Position numbers and translations under genes: made by a program
Part shown: piece by piece, positions 17,151-24,717 of the stretch
Position numbering within the stretch: position 1 is the first letter of the stretch
How the letters are laid out: the number at the start of each line of letters is the position of its first letter
Assembly: GCA_005223145.1 (NCBI GenBank)
Contig: NJBL01000019.1
Location: 1 to 35,978 of the forward strand
Direction of reading: 5' to 3'
Source: a bacterium (candidate division B38) B3_B38
GTDB taxonomy: Bacteria > Acidobacteriota > B3-B38 > Guanabaribacteriales > B3-B38
DNA: 35,978 bases
The notes under the pieces: generated by a model
Told to the model about the DNA's origin: nothing
What the model saw: only the letters and a program-made list of their open reading frames with translations
Database searches by the model: none

Positions 17151-17576
17151 TTATTTTCCTGTCCGGTTGTACTTTGGCAAATACTCATATATCAGTAAAG
17201 TTTCCACCAATGAAACAATATTTTTATCTTTTCCTTCAAATGATATAAAAGAAAAAACAAAATTGTCTTTAATAAAGGATTTGGATTCATCTCTTAAATT
17301 AAGACCGTACTCTTCAGCAATTTGTTTTCTAAATACACTTTTTGTGTAATTGTCTGATAAATGTTGGCGCATGATTCTTTGGTATAATCCCCTTCTTCCT
17401 AATGCGCGTCCTACATATACTATTTTATTGTTTCTCTTCGAGCGCCATAGATAAACACCAATTTTTTTAGGCACGGTATTTAATTCTATATTCTTAGGGT
17501 CATGATTTTCTGCTTTTACAAGTTTTTCAGAATATATAAGTGCATCTTTTAATTGTCTTTTAATTTTTTCAAACAT
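17151..17576 (-). CDS. GIY-YIG nuclease domain protein
   Basis: IGVYLWRSKRNNKIVYVGRALGRRGLYQRI...SLVETLLIYEYLPKYN: GVY..VYVG core, Arg, Glu and terminal PKYN typical of the family. Confidence 0.8.
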   Translation of the reverse strand: MFEKIKRQLKDALIYSEKLVKAENHDPKNIELNTVPKKIGVYLWRSKRNNKIVYVGRALGRRGLYQRIMRQHLSDNYTKSVFRKQIAEEYGLNLRDESKSFIKDNFVFSFISFEGKDKNIVSLVETLLIYEYLPKYNRTGK

Positions 17577-17609
17577 ATTTCATCCCCAACTAATAATATA
17601 GAATGCAGT

Positions 17610-20600
17610 TTATCTATTGCATATATTGGCATAGGGGCAACCCCAGTATCCCTGGCAGGTATCTGGCGCTGCTGAGGAGGGGCGGGCGGGGAAGTAGCCC
17701 TGTTTGATGCGGGAGCAGCATTCCACAATGGTAGCTTCCACCTGTTGAAGCTCATCCCCTGAGAGGCAATAGTAGTCTTCCTCATCGGTGGAGAAGCCGG
17801 GAAAGCAGAGCACTGCTGTGGACCATTTTATTCTTCCCTCTTTATCCTGGGCGAAGTATTGGAGATAGTATCCCGCCTGCCGGTCGAGCTTCAACCCTCC
17901 TGCGGTCACGCCCTCCCGGACAGCCAGCCAGGCTAAAACCGGGTGGAGGCGGAGCGGAGGCTGCTCCCTCCCCTGGCGGGTGACTGAGCTCAACATCCCC
18001 CGGGCCAGATTTTTGGCTTCGGTAGATTTTGTCTGGCGTTTTCGGAGGGCATGGTTCAGGATTATCACCCTCCCGTTGTCGTCCATCATCACCCCGTCCA
18101 CCCTCACTCTGAAAGGATAGCCCTGGTACTGGAATGCGAAGGTATCCCGGGATGCCAGGCAAGGAAGGTGAAGATGGGGGAGAAAGACCTCCTCCACATA
18201 GGAATTGATAATCTCCTTTATCTCGGCTTCGGTATATGTCATCGGGTCGGGCAGAGGGAGGGAGCGCTCCTCCAATGCTTGACGCCACAGCTCGTCTATC
18301 AGGGAGCCGAGCCTCTCCGTCCTGCGGGTGGCGGGGGCTTTTCGCAGAGACTCCCTCATATAGGGGATGTTGAGGAGGTTTATCACCTGCTTGACCACTC
18401 CCCGCCAGGCTCGCTGAGGGTCTGCGGGGGAGGTGATGTTCAAGATGGCGGAGTAGAGGGCTTTACGGGGGCAGGTAAGGTAGCTCTCCAGCATCCAGGT
18501 GCTGAAGGTGAACTCTTCCTGCTGTAGGGGTAGGGGCTCTTCTTTTGGGGAGATAGAAAGAGGGCGGGCATCCGACAATAGCTCATCTATGCCGGACACT
18601 GACCCCACCCAGAGCCCCTCACTCTGGGAAGGCTCCAATCGCTTCGCCAACTGAGCGAGCTCCTCCACCATCTCCCGTTTGAGCGGCGTCTTTTTCGAGA
18701 GGAGGTAGTGCGCGAGGTCCGATAGGGAGAGGACTTCGCCGATGCCAGTGACCTCCCTTGTCTGGCTGATGGCGGTGTTCCGCAGGAAGCCAAGCCCCGA
18801 CTTGTGGCAGCTCTCCTCATCAAGGGGGAGGTTGTTGTTCAGCAGGTGCAGGAAGCGGGAGGGGAGAAGGGGGAACAGGGTGCTCTTCTGAGAGTAGGTA
18901 AGATAGACCATTTGTTGGGCTTTGGTCATTCCCGCCCGCAGGAGTCGGCGCTCTTCCCGGTAGTGTTCATCATCGCTGCGAGGATAAGGGTGGTAGAAAT
19001 TGGGATATAGCTTTTTCATCCTCTCTAATTCGTCGGCGGTGAGCAACTCATCCCCTCGGAGGCGAAGGGGGAAACTCTCCTCCAATAAACCCGGGATGAA
19101 GATGACGGGGAACTGCCTCCCTTTTGTCTGGTGGATGGTCATCACCCTCACCCCTTCCTCCTCTTTTTCGGGCCGGTCCATGGAGGCTTCGGAGGCGAAG
19201 TGGCTTACCAGCTCGTCAATCTGGGAGATGAGTTCCTTAAATGTTGGCGGCTTCCCCTGGAGGGCGGTGAACACTTCGGTGAACTCCTGCACCATGGTGG
19301 TGAAGTGACGCAGGTGCCGCAGGGAATCACTTGCAGTGGTGGAAGGCGCCACATCCTTGGTGGCGGAGCCAACCAGGTAGGCCAGCAGCCCGCTGTGGTT
19401 CAAAATGCGGTGTATCAGTGTGGGCAGTGGCAGGGTGTCTTTCTCCCTTTCCAGCAGAAGAAAAGAGCGCATAAAGCGGAACAATTGTTGGAAGAATTCC
19501 CCATAGGATTCATCCTCCTCCAGGCGGCTTAATATCGGGGGGCGGGGGACAGGTGGGGTTTGGCTTATGTGGGTCTCCTTTAAGGGAAACAGGTCGGGAT
19601 AATCGGTGGTCAGCCACCAAGTTAACCCCTTGATGTAGTGGAACAGGCTCTCTCCATCCCTCCCCCGGGAGGCTTCCAGCCGGTGGAGCATCTGCGGTTG
19701 GAGGGCTGAAGCAGGGGAGTGGAGGACGCGTCTGAAATGCTCCCCCTCATCGGGTGAGGCGAGAGCTTTTAGATAGGAAATGAGGAAGCTCACCCCTTTG
19801 TCCTTATGAAAGGTGCTGCCCCCCATTATCTGATAGGGGATATGATGATAGCCGAGGGCTTCCTCCAGCGGCTTTGCCAGGGGGGAGAGGCGGCGGAGCA
19901 GAACGGCAAAGTCGCTATAGCGATACCCAGCAACACCCTGCTGGTTGCTCCCCTCGAGGAGTAGTCTTTTTATCTGGCGGGCGATGAAGAACGCCTCGTC
20001 AATAGGGGTTGGCTCGGCAGCCACGAAAACCGCATTTCCCGGCGGAGTGTCATGCGCTCCAGAGTTCGCCCTCTTCTCCAGGCGCTCCACTATCTGGAGG
20101 AGCTCGGGGTGACAGCGGTAGGACCGGGATAAGGTTATCACCTTAGCTCGGGAATAACACTTGAGGAAGCGGGGCTTCTCCCCGTTGATAGAGGCAATGT
20201 GTGAAGGGTCGCTTCCTCGGAATTTGAAGATGGCTTGCTCCGGGTCACCTGCCACACAGATGCAAGGGCTCTCGTTCTCCCGGGTCAACAAAGTAAGGAG
20301 ATGGAACTGAGCGGGGTCAACCTCCTGAAACTCATCGACGATAATGTAGCCAAATCTCTCCTGATAGCCCCGGCGGATTTCGGGATGTTCTTCCAGCAGC
20401 CTCACTGTTCTCCGCACCAGGTCTGGAAAGGCGAGGTAGCCGCTCTCTTCCATTTCCTTCTGAAGGGCTGAGTAAAGGCCTGCGAGGTCGGTGAGCTTGC
20501 GCTTCAGCGATACTTCCCCGGGAGTGGAGGGAGAGAAGTGGCTCACCATTTGCTGAAAATCGGCGGAGTCTATGAGGTTCTGCTTGAGTAATCGGATAAA

Positions 20601-21083
20601 CTCCCGCAGCTTGAGGGCAAAGCCCGCCTTCTCGGTCACTCCTCTCAGATAGCTTGTCAGCCCGAGAGAGGGGAGATTTCTCTTAAGAAACTGATGGACA
20701 AAAAGCCATTCCTCAAAGTCGCTGAGGATATGCAGATGAGCGGGGACCCCCGCCGCAAGGCTGTTCTCTCTGAGGAGCCTCCGGCAAAAGCCGTGAAAGG
20801 TGAAAATCCACAGCTCATCGTAGCTCTCGGTTAAATACTCATCCACCTTCTCCCGCCACTGCTCTGCCATCCTTGAGGAGAAGGTCAGTCCCAGAATGTT
20901 TCTACGAGGGACTTGCTTCTGGGTGAGCAGATAGGGTATCAGCAGGGTGAGGGTGCGGGTCTTGCCCGTGCCCGGTCCTCCTATTATCATCTGGGGTCCG
21001 TCAAATTCAACAATTGCCCGTCGCTGCACCTCATCGAGAGTGCTGAAATCCCGCTCCCACCTGGTAGAATTTAGCTTAGCCAT
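17610..21083 (-). CDS. UvrD-family helicase with degenerate C-terminal RecB-type domain and Fe-S cysteines (AdnB/AddB-like)
   Basis: GGPGTGKTRTLTL, FTFHGFCRRLL, IIVDEFQEVDPAQF, VMTIHQTKGRQFPVIFI; CPRK and CQGYWGCPYANIC cysteines; nuclease motif region VRVDGVMMDDNGRVIILNHAL lacks the D..K signature. Confidence 0.88.
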   Translation of the reverse strand: MAKLNSTRWERDFSTLDEVQRRAIVEFDGPQMIIGGPGTGKTRTLTLLIPYLLTQKQVPRRNILGLTFSSRMAEQWREKVDEYLTESYDELWIFTFHGFCRRLLRENSLAAGVPAHLHILSDFEEWLFVHQFLKRNLPSLGLTSYLRGVTEKAGFALKLREFIRLLKQNLIDSADFQQMVSHFSPSTPGEVSLKRKLTDLAGLYSALQKEMEESGYLAFPDLVRRTVRLLEEHPEIRRGYQERFGYIIVDEFQEVDPAQFHLLTLLTRENESPCICVAGDPEQAIFKFRGSDPSHIASINGEKPRFLKCYSRAKVITLSRSYRCHPELLQIVERLEKRANSGAHDTPPGNAVFVAAEPTPIDEAFFIARQIKRLLLEGSNQQGVAGYRYSDFAVLLRRLSPLAKPLEEALGYHHIPYQIMGGSTFHKDKGVSFLISYLKALASPDEGEHFRRVLHSPASALQPQMLHRLEASRGRDGESLFHYIKGLTWWLTTDYPDLFPLKETHISQTPPVPRPPILSRLEEDESYGEFFQQLFRFMRSFLLLEREKDTLPLPTLIHRILNHSGLLAYLVGSATKDVAPSTTASDSLRHLRHFTTMVQEFTEVFTALQGKPPTFKELISQIDELVSHFASEASMDRPEKEEEGVRVMTIHQTKGRQFPVIFIPGLLEESFPLRLRGDELLTADELERMKKLYPNFYHPYPRSDDEHYREERRLLRAGMTKAQQMVYLTYSQKSTLFPLLPSRFLHLLNNNLPLDEESCHKSGLGFLRNTAISQTREVTGIGEVLSLSDLAHYLLSKKTPLKREMVEELAQLAKRLEPSQSEGLWVGSVSGIDELLSDARPLSISPKEEPLPLQQEEFTFSTWMLESYLTCPRKALYSAILNITSPADPQRAWRGVVKQVINLLNIPYMRESLRKAPATRRTERLGSLIDELWRQALEERSLPLPDPMTYTEAEIKEIINSYVEEVFLPHLHLPCLASRDTFAFQYQGYPFRVRVDGVMMDDNGRVIILNHALRKRQTKSTEAKNLARGMLSSVTRQGREQPPLRLHPVLAWLAVREGVTAGGLKLDRQAGYYLQYFAQDKEGRIKWSTAVLCFPGFSTDEEDYYCLSGDELQQVEATIVECCSRIKQGYFPARPSSAAPDTCQGYWGCPYANICNR
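17619..17757 (-). repeat. Direct repeat copy B: 3' end of the intact helicase gene
   Basis: See copy A (15939..16077). Confidence 0.95.
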
Positions 21084-21207
21084 GTTGTTTACTTGTGAAT
21101 AGTATAAATTTTTTCTCGACTACCGGTTTAATTAGGAGCAGTAGTCAATCCTCTGGCTGAGATTTGTATACCACAGGTGAGGGAAAAAGTAAAGGCAGAA
21201 TAAACTC

Positions 21208-21567
21208 TCAACGGTGCTTCTTTGGTTTTATAAGCCAGTTTAGGACGAGGTTGACCAGGCTGATGACCAGGGCGCCGATGATGGCTGGCATTATGCCTTC
21301 CACCCAGAAGCCGGGGATGAAAAAGGGGAGGAGGAAAAGGATAACCCCGTTTACCACAAAGTAAAACAGCCCCAGTGTGATTATGAGCAGAGGAAAGGTG
21401 ACCAGGAGGAGAATGGGTCGCAGTATCATGTTAAAAACCGACAGCACCAAACCTGCCAGCAGCAGCTCCCACCACTCCCCATCAAAGCCAATCCCTCTGA
21501 CCCAGCGAGCGGCTAAATATAGCGCTAGAAAGTTTATCAGAACCCTCAGGAAAGCTCTTCTCAACAT
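21208..21567 (-). CDS. phage holin family (superfamily IV)-like 4-TM membrane protein
   Basis: LINFLALYLAARWVRGIGFDGEWWELLLAGLVLSVFNMILRPILLLVTFPLLIITLGLFYFVVNGVILFL. Confidence 0.85.
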   Translation of the reverse strand: MLRRAFLRVLINFLALYLAARWVRGIGFDGEWWELLLAGLVLSVFNMILRPILLLVTFPLLIITLGLFYFVVNGVILFLLPFFIPGFWVEGIMPAIIGALVISLVNLVLNWLIKPKKHR

Positions 21568-21749
21568 CTGTGCCTCTTCTTGACGATAATCTTTCGGCGA
21601 AGCTCCCTTATTCGCTCTATACGGGAGTCAATCAGCCTCCGCAGCTGGTTCTCCTCTTCATGCCTTGACGGCAGGAGAAGATGGAGCAGCAGATAGCAGA
21701 GGATGATTCCCAGCGAAAGCCAGACTATCCTGGCTCCAAAGGCTTCCAT
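21561..21749 (-). CDS. small single-TM hypothetical protein
   Basis: MEAFGARIVWLSLGIILCYLLLHLLLPSRHEEENQLRRLI; overlaps next gene by a few bp, co-directional. Confidence 0.55.
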   Translation of the reverse strand: MEAFGARIVWLSLGIILCYLLLHLLLPSRHEEENQLRRLIDSRIERIRELRRKIIVKKRHRC

Positions 21750-21803
21750 AGGTGACTTTCCTCTCTAATTGGCACTTTGTTCTTGTCTATTTGCACCAGG
21801 CAA

Positions 21804-22247
21804 TTACCCTTTCCTTTTATATCTTTTAATCCCGATATAGGCTACTACTCCAACAACCATCATACTAAGGATGAGATAGAAATTAGAGCTGAGAAACTCT
21901 TTTATTTTGCTGGCAGTTTGCATAATGTTGTACAGCCTTTCTCTCTGCTGAGGAGAGAGGCGGGGCAGGAGCACATTGACTATGAAATTGCCCAGATATG
22001 AAAAGGAGTTTTTTATGCTATCCCTGATGCGCTGGAACCTCGTTTTTATAGCCGTTCCGAGGGAGCGGATTCGTGAAGGAGGAGGATTCAATTCCGTCTG
22101 GTCATCGGGAGCCCCCTCGGTGGGGGCTGGAGCAGAGGCTGGCAGAAGAAGATAAGTAGTAATCCCCGCCACGATAAGAGCAATCCCCACTATTAAAGTC
22201 GTTTTGGGGCGACCTCTAAAGTAGGATAGTTTGATTTTAATGGGCAT
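21804..22247 (-). CDS. hypothetical membrane protein (two TM segments)
   Basis: TLIVGIALIVAGITTYLLLP and NFYLILSMMVVGVVAYIGI; co-directional with neighbours. Confidence 0.6.
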   Translation of the reverse strand: MPIKIKLSYFRGRPKTTLIVGIALIVAGITTYLLLPASAPAPTEGAPDDQTELNPPPSRIRSLGTAIKTRFQRIRDSIKNSFSYLGNFIVNVLLPRLSPQQRERLYNIMQTASKIKEFLSSNFYLILSMMVVGVVAYIGIKRYKRKG

Positions 22248-22288
22248 CGCTCTTTTCCGTGGAGGAGGTTAATTGCATTTAAGCTACC

Positions 22289-23470
22289 TCATTGGACGAC
22301 CTCAGAGGCAAACACCAACTTTACCCCCTTCTCCTGCAAAATGGGAAGAGTTGTTTTCAGGGCTTCGATGGTGGATGGATATATGTGTCCGATACATATG
22401 GCATAGCCGTTCAATTGAGCCAGTTCCCCTGATTTTAGGAGCTGTTCCTTGCTGTGGTTGAGGTCGGCTACATCGTCAATAAAGATGGTGCGGGCGGCAG
22501 CGGGGATATTCATATCGCGGGCAACCTCATAGGCGATAGAGTCTTCGCTGGTGCGGCTGTCGATAAAGAAGAGCCGATGCCTGCGGACGCATGTTAGCAC
22601 TGTGGAGATGGCTTCTCGGTCGCGGGTGATGCGAGAGCCCATATGGTTGTTTATCCCCTTCAGATAGGGGATAGAGTAAACATTATCCTCAATAATCTGT
22701 TCCACTTCGGATTGGCTCATAGAGGAGAGGATGGCTCCTTGACCCGGGTTGGTGTAAGGATAATCGTCCGGCTCCATAGGCAGATGCAGCATAATATCCC
22801 ATCCCTTCCGGTGCCCCAGCCTGGCTGCCTCGGCAGAGTAAGGGAGGTCGGGAATGATAGATAATGTCAGGGGCTGTTCCACCATGAGTAGTGATTGGAG
22901 CAAGGTGAGGCTGGAGCCTATATCGTCAATAATGATAGCTACCTTTGCCGGTGCTGCTTTGCTGATGGGTTTTCGGAAGTGGAGATGGTAGCCGAGCTGA
23001 GGGTTGAGCCACGCCTCCAGAGAGAGGGTTAAGCTCTTTTCTTCTCTATGGAAGGTTTTACCCCTTAGCTCCCACCCCTCCGTATCAGCCCTCCGTTTCA
23101 GCCTCTGATAGAGGAGGTTAAGGTCGGCTTTTTCATCCACTGCTATATGGCAGGGGATAGTCCCTCCTCCCTCCTCTTTCCCCCTGCTAATCTCAATATC
23201 ATTCTCCCTTATCCCCACGCGGGAGAGCTCCTCCTGAAGTGGAGGAGGGAGAGAGCTATAAATGGCAGTTTCAGAGATAGGAGATGAGGGGAGTTCGCCT
23301 TCGACCGAGGGATTCTCATTGGTTGCCTTAAATGAATGCAGAAGAAGAATTCCCGCCGCCAGCAGAGCGCTGAAATAGACCAGCAAGACCCAGTTGCCAA
23401 AGGGGTTCTTCCTTTTCAGAATCCCTCTCCGACCAACCCTTCTGCTGGACCTGGTAGACTTTTTGAACAT
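22289..23470 (-). CDS. divergent polysaccharide deacetylase family protein (YibQ-like)
   Basis: VAIIIDDIGSSLTLLQSLL, LTLSIIPDLPYSAEAARLGHRKGWDIMLHLPMEP, NNHMGSRITRD, RLFFIDSRTS. Confidence 0.9.
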   Translation of the reverse strand: MFKKSTRSSRRVGRRGILKRKNPFGNWVLLVYFSALLAAGILLLHSFKATNENPSVEGELPSSPISETAIYSSLPPPLQEELSRVGIRENDIEISRGKEEGGGTIPCHIAVDEKADLNLLYQRLKRRADTEGWELRGKTFHREEKSLTLSLEAWLNPQLGYHLHFRKPISKAAPAKVAIIIDDIGSSLTLLQSLLMVEQPLTLSIIPDLPYSAEAARLGHRKGWDIMLHLPMEPDDYPYTNPGQGAILSSMSQSEVEQIIEDNVYSIPYLKGINNHMGSRITRDREAISTVLTCVRRHRLFFIDSRTSEDSIAYEVARDMNIPAAARTIFIDDVADLNHSKEQLLKSGELAQLNGYAICIGHIYPSTIEALKTTLPILQEKGVKLVFASEVVQ

Positions 23471-23505
23471 TGGTTTAATCCCTATGGCAGCCCTTTTTAA
23501 GCTTT

Positions 23506-24717
23506 CTAATTGCTAACGGCTATATATGATAGAACTTTATTGAGTTGAGGGTCGCCAGGGACAAATTCCCTCTCCACCATCTCCTTTATTTTTCCCTCAG
23601 TGAGGGAAAGGTCGGGTGTTACCCCCTTCCCTTCAATGGGCGCTTTTCCAGGGGTAAGGAACATTCCTACAGAAAGTCTCAGAGCCGAGCCATCCTCCAG
23701 GGGGATTATCTTCTGTAAGGAGCCCCGGCCAAAAGTCTGCTCGCCGATGAGCTCCCCACGCTTATTGTCCTTGATGGCGGCAGCCAGCATCTCTCCCCAA
23801 TTGCTGGTATCGCCGTCTACCAGCAGGAAGAGTTTTCCCCCATAGAGGGTAGTCCCCACCTTTGCCGAGTAGCTACTTTCTATCCCCTTGGGCATCTTGA
23901 GAGAGGTTATCTCCCCCCGGTCCAGAAGCATATCGGCTATGGCAATCACCTCGTTTAACTGGCCGAGGATGTTTCCCCGGAGGTCGATCAATAAGGAGGT
24001 AATCCCGCTCTCCTGCAGGCTCTGGAGCCCCTGAGCGACCGAGCCGGACACCCCGGGGAGGAAGTTCGGTATTCTGAGGTAGCCAATCCCTCCCTCAAAC
24101 ACTCGATTGGAGACCCTTTCCGGAGAAACCTTCTCCCGCTTCAGAGTGATTCTCTCCGCTTCCCTCTTCTCCTTTTTCGTTATGGACAGGGTAACGGATG
24201 AGTCGATGGGTCCCCGCAGCTTCCTCCTTATGCTCCACAGGGAGAGCTTCTGGGTGGAGAGACGGTCAACTGCCCTCAGCCAGTCGCCTGGTTGAATCCC
24301 CTCTCTCTCAGCTGGGGAATTGGGCAATATTCTGACGATGCGGGCGTAATCAAAGCCCGAATTTTTATTGACCTCCAACCCAATATCCCCGGGCTCTTCC
24401 TGAGGAGACTGGGCGAATGCCTGATATTCCTCTGCTGTCAGATAAGTGCATTCGGGGTCCAGGCTCTCCATCAGCCCGGTCAGCGCGCCGCGGTAGAGCT
24501 TTCGCAGGTCAACCGGTTCCACATAATTCCTCTCCACCAGCTCCAGAACTTCAGTCAAAACAGCCAGGTTTTTATAAGTTTGTTCGTTTAGCAGCACCCT
24601 GCCCGCTATTATTCCCAGCAGGGTAAAAGTGATCAAGCAGACAGAGCCGATTATGAAATAGATTTTATACCTTTTCAGCATCTTTTTCTCCAAGGTTAAG
24701 GTTTTTTCTTCAGCCAT
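23506..24717 (-). CDS. S41/CtpA-type PDZ protein, catalytic residues apparently substituted
   Basis: PDZ region ARIVRILPNSPAEREGIQPGDWLRAVD; GYLRIPNF; LLIDLRGN; VDGDTSNWGEMLAAAIKDNKRGELIGEQTFGRGSLQ. Confidence 0.9.
   Translation of the reverse strand: MAEEKTLTLEKKMLKRYKIYFIIGSVCLITFTLLGIIAGRVLLNEQTYKNLAVLTEVLELVERNYVEPVDLRKLYRGALTGLMESLDPECTYLTAEEYQAFAQSPQEEPGDIGLEVNKNSGFDYARIVRILPNSPAEREGIQPGDWLRAVDRLSTQKLSLWSIRRKLRGPIDSSVTLSITKKEKREAERITLKREKVSPERVSNRVFEGGIGYLRIPNFLPGVSGSVAQGLQSLQESGITSLLIDLRGNILGQLNEVIAIADMLLDRGEITSLKMPKGIESSYSAKVGTTLYGGKLFLLVDGDTSNWGEMLAAAIKDNKRGELIGEQTFGRGSLQKIIPLEDGSALRLSVGMFLTPGKAPIEGKGVTPDLSLTEGKIKEMVEREFVPGDPQLNKVLSYIAVSN

Larger units (their letters stand above)
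15939..17757 (-). mobile_element. Putative cassette (GIY-YIG + YaaA-like) bounded by copies of helicase gene 3' end
   Basis: AT-rich interior contrasting with GC-richer flanks; direct repeats of host coding sequence at both ends; co-oriented genes. Confidence 0.5.

Noticed and set aside
15939-17757. Ordinary IS element or transposon
   Set aside because: No transposase, no terminal inverted repeats at the junctions; the direct repeats are ~139 bp of host coding sequence, far longer than typical target-site duplications.
21208-21567. Prophage remnant (holin-like protein)
   Set aside because: This family is widespread as a chromosomal membrane protein, and no other phage genes are nearby.
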